Shown: piece after piece, positions 1 to 12,481 of the stretch | Numbering within the stretch: the stretch's first letter is position 1 | How the letters are laid out: each line of letters opens with the position of its first letter | DNA from: Steinernema hermaphroditum | Lineage: Eukaryota; Nematoda; Chromadorea; Rhabditida; Steinernematidae | Length of the DNA: 64,000 bases | Direction: 5' to 3' | Assembly (NCBI GenBank): GCA_030435675.1 | Contig: CM059625.1 | Span: 17,856,001 to 17,920,000 of the forward strand | Notes under the pieces: model-generated | What the model was told of the DNA's origin: nothing | The model's database searches: none | What the model saw: only the letters and a program-made list of their open reading frames with translations | Translations under genes and position numbers: made by a program

Positions 1-193
1 GAGAAATCACGAGACGCCCGCCCATCGGGTACTGAGAGGCGAACGAACAAATCTGTGCGCAATGATTATAACTATGAAGGAATGGGAGGAGTATGAATGA
101 TGGAGCTTTAATCATGTAAACGGATAAGTCCGTGGTCAACGAAAAGCAGATGGTCAGAATAACAACCAAAAAGGGCGAAACAAGTCTGCTCAC

Positions 194-318
194 CTCATGA
201 AGCCTTCGGAGGACATCCTCGATGCGGGCCGAATCGTAGCGATAGTTAAAGGCATGCGATTTCTGCAGCAACACTTGCACCGCCTTATTGTGATGCTCAC
301 CGTGGCTGATCATGAAAC
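194..318 (-). CDS. candidate internal exon, unknown protein
   Basis: On the minus strand an open 125-nt stretch is bounded by an acceptor (TTGCTTCAG before 318) and a donor (GAG followed by GTGAGC after 194). After two leading bases it reads 41 codons, starting FMISHGEHHNKAVQVLLQKS and ending RIEDVLRRLHE, with a composition typical of a structured helical protein. No flanking exon was found on either side, so the rest of the gene may lie left of the window or be separated by long introns. I do not recognise the family. It could also be a chance open stretch between two splice-like sites. Confidence 0.4.
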
Positions 319-3060
319 CTGAAGCAATCATAAGACAGGAGTACGAAGAAATAGAGTTCACGAGCGTTACGAAAGCACAGGGATAATGAAGTGAATGGAA
401 TTCTGTAGTGGAAAATGGAAATTAGGTTAACTGCTCAACGAAAAAAAGCGGGTAAACACTAATTTTTATCTTAAACGACTGCGCGTTCGGCTTTGTTATT
501 GCATGAAAGTTATCAGACGCATGGTGGTCCTCGAAGAGCCCGTTTTTTCCTTGGTCCGTCTGCGGCACTCCTCCCGTTGTTTTACGTAATAGTAGGTAAT
601 TACAAGTAGTTCGGCCTCTAAAGTGTTTTGCCCTTCTCATAATTGAGATTTAATGTTTTTACTGAATTAGGTGTATAAAAGATCGTCAAATTGTAGAATT
701 ACTGTGTTGCAGTGATCGCCATATGGGGTAATCAGTTCGGCATTATATAAAATGCCTGTCAGTAAGTTCTTGAAAGTTGTTATGAAGTAGTATGCCTTGT
801 TGGGTGACATCAACTGAAAACATTGTGAAAATCGCACGAACAAACTTTTAAAAAGGCTATTGAGAATAATTTTATGTTGGTTTGTGTCGACTTTCACCAT
901 ATGCCATTTCAAGCATTTCATTTAATTAAAAAATCGCCTTGTTATATTGTTATTCGAACGATCGCATCAGGATGAGGTCACTTGATAAACGTTGGAAGGC
1001 ATTTGATAAAAATGAAACACAACGCGTGCTCACGGAAAATAAAGGTTACCCGACGGAAATATTTTGCCTCGAAACGTTCCGTTGCAAATGTCCTCACTGC
1101 ACGCAAAACAATACAAGATTATTGTTACCAGGAAACCTGTCAAGAAAGAAAAGAACATATCCAGAGTACGCGCTTAGAACATGGAAACACTTTCGACTGT
1201 TTTCTTATAAGAAAGTACAAGTTAAAAAATATTTTTTTAGCTATTCGGATAATGAGAGTTTATTCCGAACATCCAAGGACAAATGTAAAGGGTTCCATGT
1301 TCAGTGTGGAGACATACTTCCTATTTTCTTAGCTTTGTCAGCCGATCAGTCAATAATAATCGTGACAGCTTGTGCACTAATAAACGGTGATGTCACTCAA
1401 CTGAGAAAAGCATTTCCTTCCTATAAAATCGTATAAAAATCGAAATCAATTCACCAGACGAGGAGGACGAATTAGGTGCGCTTAGCCATTCCTCCAAGAA
1501 AGCTTTCATTTGCATAGCGAGATTCACACTTTGCTTCTAAGGTCATAGGATGATATTTGGAGTAAGAAAATAAAAGAATCGCTAATGAATTAACATTTAT
1601 TAAACACTATATTCTGAAATGGTGGTAATTTGATGAGTGAACACAATAAAGTCTTGACTAATTTGTTTTCATTTCATAAGACCTTAAGGTATGGATATCC
1701 TACATGTGCCATACGTAGAATACTTTTTGAGTTTCTGATATCAACGGAATGACAGCAAACAAATTTTGTGGGAAAGCACACAGCAAGTACTTTGATTGCT
1801 CATTCACTAACATCCGGAATTTTTGAAAACTATGAGCAATATGAGCAGGAATTGCACAAATATCATAACTGCGGATTCTTTCACACTTATAGACGCAGCT
1901 GTTCCTGAGGTCTGCTGATTAACGAACGCTATTGTTGAATTTTTTTAGCTGAAATTATGGGGCAGAGTCCTTTAATGCACTGGACTTACAACCCTACATT
2001 CATGTGATTCCAGGGATCGATGTTTTTTTTTGTAGTGTAGTCGTTGGAGACACAAGGACATTGGAATCCTTGAAATTCTACGAGAAATTACAAGGGACAA
2101 GTGCTGAATAAAGACCAATTTTCTTGAACGACATTATGTTATGTAGGTTTCGTGCGACGTGAAGGGTATTGTGAAAGCTAAAACTTGCAGAAAACTGTTT
2201 TCGCAATTAGCCAATGCGCATAGGATGCCATATGCTGCCCTTTTCGGCCATACTGTTTTAATTCGCTGTCCGTTCGGCTTCCTTACTTGAAAGTAAAAAT
2301 TGCTGGTAATGTAGGGATGTAGACTAGAGCGCTGACGGGTGGCATACAATTTTATGGTCTCCATTCCGATGAGCTCAGCTCCGATGAGCTCAAGCTCATG
2401 CTTTTGTTACGCAACCACTTATGGTTCGCGTTTTGAAACAAAAGAAAAAAACCCAAAAGATTAACTGTCTACTCATTTCCCACAGAGTCAACGGTGTTAT
2501 GAACACACTCACAGCTATGGCACCGCAGATTGCTGTTGGACATGATACGCATCACTACCAGCAAAGTTCTTATATGCTAGAATACGTCCCTCGTTACGCT
2601 TTCTGATCACGTGTGTATCCTGTAGATTTCAGTGATATTTATGGTCTCCCATGTTCATATAGTGCGTGAGATTTTGTAATGAATAGAACTGGTCGATCAT
2701 GGGGACATGAGAAAATTGGCTTCGATAAGAGACTACAGCAATGCACTTTGACAAATTTTTGAATTGTTATTTTATTCTATCGAACTAAGGATAACCTGCT
2801 ATAGAGCCAAGCCATTTATTTCGCACTCGGCGTTCGCAATAATATCTATTAGATTCATTCGAATTTCGCCTTTAACCTACATGAAAACACGGCAGTTGTA
2901 AAGTTGCGTGCAAAGGCCTTTTTCGTGGGTGTACAGTTTTAGCACATGCGCCAGGGCAAGAGGAATAGCAGTGACATTTCTGTGACATAGAATCTTATTT
3001 TGATATAGTTGACGTATCTTGATTTCTCGTAAGGCTTACGCCTTGCGAGATGTCATATAT
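319..3060. other. no gene seen
   Basis: AT-rich DNA with scattered short open frames on both strands, the longest being 939-1436. None has a recognisable domain, a good splice context or protein-like composition. A short TA-dinucleotide run sits at the right edge, next to the repeat that starts at about 3062. Confidence 0.6.
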
Positions 3061-3061
3061 A

Positions 3062-3590
3062 TATATGCACAAGAACCATATTGTCACTCCGTGGTCGCCG
3101 GTCTTCTTCTAGCTTCGGCACAGAGCACGGCATCAAAGTAAAACGCGGCGATCCCACCAGTGTGCGCGGCCGTCAAAGAGGCGAAGAGCTGATTCCGGAA
3201 TCGGCGCAGACGGTGGGTGCGCAGCGCCCCTTCACGTCGGACATCGAAGTTGTGGAGCATTTCCGGCGGCTTAGCGGCAAAGAGCGGTGAGCGGCAAAGA
3301 ACGGCATCCGGAAGAAACGTGCGCGTGGAGAATAACGGTCAAACACGGAAGCCTTGGAGTGGCAACGCTTCTTCGCCTTCTGAGGACGGAGTGGGTTGTC
3401 GGGCAGTGGTGACTGCTTCTTGGCAAGACGTTGGAATTACGGCTCCCTGGTGTTCCAGGCCTTCCGGGAGGCAGGGCGATCATTGTGCCAACAGTGACAG
3501 GCAAGAACGACCGCTCACTCATCTCGTCCCAATGAACCTCAGAGAGATCGAGTGGACGACCCGACCGATCGCTGCGAGCACAAATTAAAG
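3062..3590. repeat. dispersed repeat, Merlin-region related, copy 1
   Basis: This GC-richer block shares two recognisable segments with other places in the window. Its left part (CCGGTCTTCTTCTAGCTTCG, then a run containing GCACGGCATC and GTGTGCGCGG) matches 37811-37930 and the stretch from 36722, where the match runs into the 3' end of the broken Merlin transposase. Its right part, from about 3405, matches 34290-34480, sharing TGCTTCTTGGCAAGA, ATTGTGCCAACA and GACCGCTCACTC. Several short open frames inside it are by-products of the base composition. It is probably a non-autonomous or decayed transposon copy; the element ends were not established. Confidence 0.6.
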
Positions 3591-6500
3591 ACCTCTTGAT
3601 AGTTGACAGTATACTTAAAACACTTTCTAAATCTTTCGTTATATCTCTCGCCTTATTTCTGGAAATTTTGAAATTTATTTATATTTTGGGCAAAGGTATG
3701 ATAGTGTTAATCAAGATTAATTTCACACTGGTAGCAAAATGAGCGTAACAATTGTTGCTGGAGCTACTGCAGCGATTTGTGACTCTACTGAGATACTGAA
3801 AATTTATGAATGATGTCTTGAAGTTCCACGATATTCTAAAGTGCTATTTCGTACTATGCCGAAAATACTATGCAACTATTTTGCTCTTTCACACGCGCGC
3901 TCTTTGCGTGGAACTGGATGCAGATATTGCAGTCAAACAGCCGAAGTAATCCACGAATTAAACGCGGCTTTCGTGTCGAGCTCTAGCCAAAATTCTCAAA
4001 GTTCTCTGTCATATTGCGGTGAAAGTTTTGTAGCCCGAAAACTGCAAGATCATCGCAAATTCGACCTCCGTCTGCGATGTCGACATCTGTTTCAGGTTAA
4101 AAAAAAAGTTTTTTTTGTCTTCATTACGTCCCTTTCAAAGGTCATGCAATTTCCATGATATCATTGACGTGGAACTTCAGTAAAACTTCCATTGCGGAAA
4201 GCTGATTCTCCGTGCCGGTGGATTAGAACAAAGGAAGCTAATTAGTTATTAGCGACAGAGCAAATATTTTTGTCGCGAATTGGACCGGAAAAAATTAACA
4301 GATATCCGAAGAAAAGGGTCATTTTAAAAAGCGATAAGACACTTAAAAAATAAAAATAACTGCATTAAAATTTTAGACATGCTGTGCGATGTGCGCATTT
4401 TGCTGGGCAAAGTTTTTGTCGCAGACTAGAGAAACCCTGTAGTTGTTTACGCATGCGATCTTTGAAATATGTGCCTAAGTAAAAGCGCAATAAAACACAC
4501 ATTTATATCTACGTCCGTCGCATCATAAGAATTAATTAAGGTTGTTTGTGAACGTATGCTCGACTGGATCTATTTCAAGATTTGTCATATTGCTGTCGGA
4601 AGCTCCGTCAAAGTGGGGGCGTATTAAGCGAGGACCTTATGAGAAAGCGCACACGGTGTACGGTGTCTATAAAAACAAAAAAGGGAACACGGTGTCTATA
4701 AAAACAAAATAATACTGATAAACGCGTTCATGCACATTCCACTGTCTCATAATGAGGGTTCGGTAAACTTCCAACACCATTTTTATAGAAATTTATAGTG
4801 TTAACAAAGTCAAGGGAAACCGTACTAAACGCACGCACAATACATTTGATGACATGAATGAAAAAGTAGGTAATACATCGATACTTTTTCATAGCGTTTC
4901 TCGTGCTTTGAGCATTTGTCGTTTGTTGAATGCCTAGAAGAACTTTTAATGACGCAATTAAGCTGAGAATTTTATTCGGTGGAATATACATCTACCTGAA
5001 TTTCTCTCGGCTTGCGGTCACAACTAGTGATCGTTTCACTTTAAAGTACATGAAGATCGTAAGCATTATCTAATTATAAATGGCAATAGAAAGGAAGCAA
5101 GGTCATTTCTGTCATTTTTTAGGAATCTGTTTTTGGAATATGATAAAGAGCAGAGTGCACTTTTGTGAGTGCTATCTCTAAAGTTATAGCTATAAATTAA
5201 AAGAAGACATCATATTTAAAGTGCTATTCAAAAGAACATAATGGGAAAATAACGGTGAGTAAGTTGTCTTAGTAAAATTAACGTCCGGTGAAGTAAGAAA
5301 AAAATAAAAGAGTCCATCTGATGCGTTTGGCGCTCACTTTTCAAGCATATACCACAATGTAAACAACATCGTTAATACTATCATTTGCAAAAATAACATA
5401 TATTGCCCCGAGTCGTACATGGAATAACACATACGCATTGCTGTTTTGGCGACCGCATTGCACAAAAACAATTCCGTAGAAATCTAAAACGTCGAGAGGG
5501 TCGGAAGTTTAAATGCTGTTATCGCCTTCACAAGCAAAGATCAAGTTCAGAAATGAGTTAAATGAACACAGAGAAACAACATACATAGCTACAATGAACT
5601 GGTCACCGAGAACAAATCACATTCGAACACAATGCGAAAAAAAAGCTGAAGTGGATTAGGCAACGGGGTTTGGTCAAATGAGTCGTTTTTCGAGATTGAT
5701 GGGGCAGAAGAAAGCACTTTCCCTAAACGACAATTAATTGTGGCCATGAAAAATGTTCGCCACAGACGTACATTTATTTGTTTATGCGTTCCGATGAACT
5801 TTTTGAAAACATAGAGCAAAGTAAGTTAGATTCGCTCCAACGAATGGAAGTTCTTAAAAGTATTGCTTCAAAAACTGAAACAAAAAAAAAACAAACTGAA
5901 AGGCATAGCTGTTCGTGGCATTTTCATTTTTTTTCATTGAGTCATATAGTAGTTTTTGGGTTCAATTTGGTCAGTTCTAAAATAATACATTCTACACACA
6001 GGGACGAAAAAATGTGTTTCACATGGCAAGCATGGCTTGAGTCTCAAATAGGTCTGAATAGTTGAAACCGCCCATCCGATCGTCAAATAGAGGCCAATAC
6101 CATCAAGTACACATCTATTCGTATGCGAAAATTGTGCCACTTCTTTAACGACAAAGTAAATAATAGTGAATTTATTGAGCGTTTCCAAAAATGAGTTTCC
6201 AAAGAAACCGACTTAGCTGGAGACGTCACTGATTCGTATTTGTTTGACGAAAAAAAAATCCTTGCTTGTGCGGCTTAAATGCATGCCCAATTTCACAAAA
6301 TTGTTATTTGTCTCGTTGTTGTCGCCTGTAATTCAACGTTTCGAACCTCTTGATGTATATCACGGTTAAAGCAAACAAATCGGTCATTCGCGATTGTCGC
6401 TGTTCACTCACTATAATTTTGTTGTGGTGGCTTTGTCGTTTCTTTTACAGAAGTAACAGACCGACGTAGTCGAAGACGAAGTCGAATATTAATTCGAATT

Positions 6501-7360
6501 TGGTAAGGTTTTGTTTTTATTGAGAAGTTTGTTTTTGACGAAATCCGCATGTGTGTGCGTAATCACTAGGCAAAGCAGAGTTCTCTTCCATTGAAATCAT
6601 TAATTTATACGCAAGAAAAAGTGCATTTGTGTTCGCTGAGTTGAACAATAAAATATTTACTGATTTGTGTGTTTTCAGCATTATTCGTATCCAAACAACC
6701 ACGACATATTCCAGTCGTCATTTCATTTCGGCTTATGCGTGAAAACAAGTAGTGCGCTTCAATGACAGGAAGTATGTAATTGTCGTGACCGTTCCATGGA
6801 AGTCGGTCCGTACAAATCAACTTTGAGAAATTTAGTGAGCGGAGACCTTATAGGACGTGTGAAAATCCACCAAAAGATAGCAATTATCTCGCCTGAAGAC
6901 AACGGAGGCCTGCCTGCGTAGAGGGCCACTCCAATTTAAATCAATACGACATTAGCTCGGAGTGTTTAACTTATGCTAGAGTGATGAGAACATTAGAAAT
7001 GAACGCATCCGAGTTGATGGTTTTGGCTGTTCGTTGGTTTTCAGCCGACAGGAACACATGCTCTTGTAACTGTGGAGAGTACGGAAGAGTGTGGTAGAAT
7101 CACGGTCAGGGATATAAATCAATACCATATCAGTCACAATGACCAAAGTGATTTATTATCAAAAAAGGTTTTCGTAGTGCGCTGTTGAACTAAATAAGCA
7201 TTGTGGTTTGCTGTTCAATGACATTCACCTTATTGGCGTCTTACAACCCCGTTGATTTATTTTAGTTACCTGTGAAATGTCTTACATTATATCAGTGGCA
7301 TACGGTATTCTCCAGATATTGTCTCGATCTGCAAAATCCTCAAAAAAAAAAATATCGCGA
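3591..7360. other. no gene seen
   Basis: AT-rich intergenic DNA. A 21-nt motif, ACGGTGTCTATAAAAACAAAA, occurs twice about 29 nt apart near 4660-4709. No open frame is supported by splice sites or a domain. Confidence 0.55.
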
Positions 7361-7701
7361 ACAGCGTGCAATTTCTGCAGAAATGAATGCTGGTCGTTTT
7401 TAGAAGTGTTGTAAAGTTTATTTGTCGGTTCGGTGGTGTAGACAACTGTCTTTCTTGATAAATGAGCTTGAAATGTTTGATGTTACAGTGTGGGAGTGGA
7501 TGTATTAATTTGAATAGATAAAAAGGCGTGCACAGCGTGCAATTTCTGCAGAAATGAACGCTGGTCGTTTTTAGAAGTGTTGTAAAGTTTATTTGTCTGT
7601 TCGGTGGTGTAGACAACTGTCTTTCTTGATAAATGAGTTTGAAATGTTTGATGTTACAGTGTGGGAGTGGAGGTATTAATTTGAATAGATAAAAAGGCGT
7701 T
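7361..7701. repeat. 171-bp tandem duplication
   Basis: Two head-to-tail copies, 7361-7531 and 7532-7701, each begin ACAGCGTGCAATTTCTGCAG and end near GATAAAAAGGCGT. By eye I count about four substitutions between copies, so roughly 98 percent identity. A long minus-strand frame at 7287-7616 arises because the unit length (171) is a multiple of three and so keeps the frame open through both copies; its peptide is therefore internally repeated. I see no reason to call it a gene. Confidence 0.9.
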
Positions 7702-10035
7702 ACACAACGATTGGACTACATCTCACGTTGGTCGAAGTGGCGAAGGGACCATATCACCATGCATTACATTTTAGTGCATCGATTACGTTGAAGCGTAAGC
7801 CTTTGTTTAAAAACTGTCCACTTACACACGCCGCAATATATTAGTTTCTCATGGTACGTCATAGATGATAGAGTGAGTATAAATGTAGGAAATAATCCAT
7901 GTATCATTACAAGATGTATCATTAGATATTATTAAGACATCAACTTCTCAAATTTTGGATCGTTTAGAAAACGGTCTCACATTGCTAAACCGAACCTTCC
8001 GTGTCATGTCAAGAACGTTGAAGACTGATCTCATTGTAAAATTCCGAAGAGTACCCGTTAAACTCGACCGAATGTAAATAAATGGTGAAACTGTCTAGGC
8101 AGTTCAAAGAATATAAAAATGCGCGTTAGCTGCTCCATATCAGCTGAATGCCGAACAAAACGAAATCACAGGAAGAGGATTTTGCGTATTTGTGAATGAA
8201 AAACCACTAATCGGTTTTCCGAATGAAGTCACAGTAAGACGGCTCAGGAATATCCATCAAAATAGGATTTAGGAGGAATTTTTACACCCAACGTCTGGTT
8301 ATTTAGAATTTGTTCTAGGACAATGCAATGCATTTGCCAACGCTACCGAACGGGCTAGGCTCATTTTCACTCAGTTTCGCGTACAACTTTTAATAGGTTA
8401 TCTGAAATCTATTTAATCCTGACACTGTGAGTTCTTTGTGGCACATGTGTTTTGCATTAGCAAGTTGTAGCCGCTGAGAAAGGCTTTCATCGTCGCATGT
8501 ACGTGCGTAGGTCTTCCGAAATGCAGGCTGCTATGAGTCACGCGGTCACAGAACTTTAAGATCAAAACAGCTAGTACATGGGGGAACAAGTTGATGAAAA
8601 AGACTAATGAAAGTGAACAACACAAATTGTTATTGTAATGGATAGGCATACTGAAGTCCTTTGGCGGCTTTATGTGCGTGAATTCGGAGTCACTGAACGA
8701 TAGGGAAAGAAGAACCGAAATTCTCGTTATTTTCGTGTTATTTTCACATAAACAAAACTATATTCCTTAAGAGCAATAACATCCAGTCGATCTTTAGAGT
8801 AGGAAGGTAACATGGCACATCCTCCACTTTGAACTAAAATATTGCGCAATGAAATGTCAGGATTACGAAAAGTTAAAGTTAGAAGTAATTCTGATCCTAG
8901 AAGAACTCATAAGTCATGGATCGCAGCAAATTTGGTGAAGCTCCCGTCACGTGCGACCAACGACGTAATGAAGCAGTTTTCGGTAGGAGCGCATCTCCAT
9001 GTAATTCAACGACGTGGAAGCACCGGGGCAATTGAGAGAATAATTAATTTGATTCGCAGACAACAACTGGGTTTTATCGACGAAACGTCTTTTCACTGAA
9101 GTTGCAGCATGCTCTTTTAAGTACAACAAGGGGGTTAAGAACAGTCTTTGTTGGAAGCAATAGAACTATACCTGTGAGAGAGTTTGCACTATTGCATGAA
9201 ACGCTTGAACACTAAAAACGCACATGTTTCTTTTTTTATCACCCAATGCTATTAGCGTGATATAATCTCATGAAGTCTCAAACCTCTTCACTGTTTCTTC
9301 ACGTCGGTTCGCTGCTTCACGTCTCTTCTTATCTTAGCAGCTATCACTATAGCACTGAACATTTTCCTATTCCTCTTCAGCTCTCTGGCGACGTTGCAAG
9401 AATGTACTAGCTCAGAAAATTTAGTCAATTCACAATCTACTATGAAGTCAGAAAACGCAACAAACTGAGCCCCCTTGCACAAATCACTCCGAAAATAGGG
9501 GAAATAGCCAAATCTCTGACATTTTCTTAGCACTGACTGGGAAAACATAAATTATTTGCGTCGTTTATCCTCAAATGGCGCACTCCATACCTTATTTTGC
9601 CCACGCACTATAAAGAGGTGAAATAGACATTAACTGAAAGCATGCGGCAAGACTGCGAGCACATGACTACTGTTCATAACTGCAGTGATCGCCAACAGTG
9701 ACCATAAACTTCTGCAAATCTTATTATGTACAAAGCCCAGGGCCACAGAGGCGTTGTTCCTGTTGCTCGACGCTCCGAACATCCATAAAATACTGCCAGA
9801 AGTTGTTCAGATTGTGACGCTACAAGACATTTTCAGTCATTAGAAAAACCTTTATTACACTGATCAGCTAATAACTAGCATAACATCGCAACCGCCTCGC
9901 CGGTTACAGTATATTACCAAATATTATCCACAAATACTACACGTTATAGGCTTAAAGCACTATGGTACAATGGAATTGTTGTAAGGCACGCTGTCCATTC
10001 GAGCAATTTTTCGTGAGGATGGTAAGCGAGATCGG
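7702..10035. other. no gene seen
   Basis: Intergenic DNA downstream (on the minus strand) of the TGN38-like gene. Short frames at 8842-9099 (plus) and 9288-9548 (minus) lack splice context and recognisable domains. Confidence 0.5.
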
Positions 10036-11173
10036 CTAATAAATAATATCTTCATCGTCGTCGGGATGAGAGTTGTTCAATCTCTCGTACCTCGCAGTGG
10101 TTGTGCGGCGTCGGCGGGAGTGACGGCCGCTACTCATTCGATCTTGAACAAACGCTACAGCTGCTTGGTTAGTACGGTTTTGTTTAAGTTAATGGTACCA
10201 TTAATTTTGCGTTTGTATTGGAATCCAACATAGACGACAGCGATGCAAATGGAGAAGAAAATAAGGAAGGCCATGAAGTGGGTGTTTGTCGCCTAAACAT
10301 CCGTTTTTGCATGTCCTAATAGATAACAAACGTACTTCACCCAGAGAAGCGTAATCAATGAACGGCTTTCTCGCCGATGTTGCAAGGTTCTCAGACTCCG
10401 AACTCTTTTCAGGACCTGGAAAACGTTCTTTAACCGCAGAATTGTGATACTATATTACTTTCAGTGACACGTTTATTTTCTGGCACCAATCCTTCGCTTT
10501 GTTCTGCGATCTCTTTTGCTGGCTGATCGTCTTTTTTGTGTTGCCGAAAAGGCTCTTCCACTGTCTCAGCAGCTTCATCCTCCTTTTCTTTCTCTTCTTT
10601 CGTGTTTTCATGTTGTTCCGTCTTCTCGTCTCCTTTCGGTTTCTCAATCGTACTCTGAGAATATTTTCCTTTCTCAGATGTTTCGAGTGGCGTCAAAGTG
10701 CCGTTGTTCGATTCTGCAGGAACATTTGACGATTTAAGAATATCTTCTGGCGATTGTTCCACAGCCGTGTTTCGCTTGTCACTCGCTGGCTTATCATTGC
10801 TTTCAGATAGGTCGGCACCTGCCTTGACACCATTCTGAAAACGGGTTCTATTGAGAACTGTGAAGTTGAAGTTTCGTTTGTGTGAAACGTTGAAAAAAGC
10901 ATAAATAGCTCATTGTCTATGTATTATATGTTTGAAATGGTAAATTTCTGTGCACTTCTGCCAGTGGTTTACAGTCTTATAGATAGATTATTTTTGAAAA
11001 TACTTGTTCACCATTGCTTTGGAGTCGCTGTTTGTAGGTGAAGCGGGATCGGCCGCAGGCTTCGCGTGTACACCTATATAATAAAGCTTATACCATATCA
11101 GTAATTTTAACTCACCCAACAGAAGAAATATGCTGAACAGCAAAAGCACCAAATACGAAGAGATATATCTCAT
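10036..11173 (-). CDS. tgn-38: TGN38/TGOLN2-like trans-Golgi network membrane protein
   Basis: Six exons: 11173-11116, 11073-11012, 10834-10459, 10415-10336, 10292-10199 and 10154-10036, giving 262 residues. Layout: an N-terminal signal peptide (MRYISSYLVLLL..., cleavage probably after VHA near 23); a long luminal region rich in Glu, Lys, Asp and Ser (about 40-190); one membrane span (about 198-216, FMAFLIFFSICIAVVYVGF); then a basic cytosolic tail with KRKINAF and the tyrosine sorting signal YERL (246-249). Vertebrate TGN38 has the same order and a closely similar tail (KRKIIAF... then YQRL), the AP-2/AP-1 recycling signal that returns it to the trans-Golgi network. The tail similarity is what identifies it; the luminal part is only compositionally alike. 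An acceptor CCATTTCAG lies 16 nt before the ATG, fitting trans-splicing. It lies 629 nt downstream of mL41 on the same strand. The gene symbol follows the family and was not checked. Confidence 0.8.
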
Positions 11174-11801
11174 AATAATAAAAGAGTCTGAAATGGTTCG
11201 TATAAATATAATCGACAACGATCACGTGCACTCATTTGCTTAGCGATGCGGCGGTCTGTCATCGGATTCCCTTCAGCGAAACTCAAAGCAAGTGGTTTGG
11301 TTACCAGGAACGCTACGTGGCCCTAGTAGAATTCGCTCCGAATTCACTTCGGTCGCAAAGAAAAAAAGAAATCAACAGCAGATAGAATCGCCGATCAGTC
11401 ATGCCAACACGACGCGCAGATACAGGCGGCCGGAAATAGCGACTGCAGGCCATGACGTAATGCACAATGTTGACGACGAGCCAGCATCGACAGGCAAAAA
11501 AATATAAAACAGAACTGAGTCCGGAAATGGCCATTAACGGCAAATGAGGCGCAGGAATTTTAAGGAGTAAAATGTATGGAGTACTCTTAATATTCTCGTT
11601 GTTGGTATATGTTGTGGCCCGCGCAAAAATTCAACCTGAACATGAAAATGATCTGGAACAGCTTTGACACCCTTGTGTTATAACCGATATTTACGAGTAA
11701 AATACTCACATATCGTATAATTCAAGCAGTTAGAAAATAACTTGAATCATTGAAATCCTTTAACCTGTTCAACAACTAAAGTCAGTAACAAAAATCCACA
11801 A
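11174..11801. other. spacer between mL41 and TGN38-like gene
   Basis: A 628-nt spacer. On the minus strand an acceptor CCATTTCAG close to 11173 marks the probable 5' end of the TGN38-like mRNA. Short frames on both strands are not supported. Confidence 0.5.
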
Positions 11802-12481
11802 TCAAGCGTCATCATCCGACTTCTTTTTTCGTTCCGATTGTGGGATGTCTCCATACTGCCCTTCAGCATAACTCTTTCTAACACCATCAGCATAAAATAG
11901 ATCAAACATCGTCTTCGCGTCCATCTTCGGTGGAGGCCAACGCTCGTCTTCCGCGACGTATAAATCAGCTAGTTCTTCGCTGCCTTTCTCCAATACCTTC
12001 TGTTCGTAAGCAGAACGTCTGAAATTTGTTATCAGATGACCCACACAAACAGCTCTCAACCTTTTCTCGATCTCGACATCAGCTCTGTATGATACATACG
12101 GCCCCAGTTGAAATCCAGCCAAATCAGGAACAACCAATTCCGGTGTCATTTCAGGTATTTTCACAAACTGACCAGTTAGGGGATCATTGTATCCAGTTGG
12201 TTGCACGCCAGTGTACCCTAGGATGATGGCTCCTGATTCCGAGAACAACGCTGAATAGACAACATACCGTGAAGCTGTTCTGGATTCAGCTTTTGGAACT
12301 TGGGATTCAACTCAGGAAATTCGCGGTTTTGTCCCGGCCACCTATGCTTCTCAGAAACCATCGGTCCGATCTTGCGCTGACCCATGGCTCCTTTCTTTAC
12401 AAAAGGCCAAGGAGCTGGGAAATGGTGACTATTGAGTGATCGCACTCCACGCATGGAGAGAACGAGGAAGGTGTTGTTCAT
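11802..12481 (-). CDS. mrpl-41: mitochondrial large-subunit ribosomal protein mL41
   Basis: Structural protein of the mitochondrial 39S ribosomal subunit. Two frames must be joined, 12481-12268 and 12250-11802, for 220 residues. The conserved core is in the second part: GQFVKIPEMTPELVVPDLAG followed by FQLGPYVSY, which aligns with human mL41 ([27 protein letters not shown]). The N-terminus (MNNTFLVLSMRGVRSLNSHH) is basic and hydroxylated, fitting a mitochondrial targeting peptide. An acceptor CACTTCAG directly before the ATG suggests trans-splicing. It begins about 256 nt after the SUV3 stop on the same strand, as in an operon. The odd point is the junction: the two frames are separated by 17 nt bounded by GTATGT and TTCAG, far shorter than a normal intron. 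It is also longer than the human protein at both ends. Confidence 0.85.
12251..12267 (-). other. 17-nt frame-breaking gap in mL41 (microintron or indel)
   Basis: Minus-strand GTATGTTGTCTATTCAG lies between codons for EQLH and LFSESGAIILGYTG. Removing it restores one open mL41 frame. It has perfect splice-like ends but is below any usual spliceosomal size, so a sequencing or assembly indel, or a real frameshift, is as likely. Confidence 0.6.

Noticed and set aside
939..1436. 165-codon plus-strand frame with Cys/His pairs (CKCPHCTQ) hinting at a zinc finger
   Set aside because: Single Cys cluster only, no domain pattern, a competing frame overlaps it, and no splice or trans-splice context.
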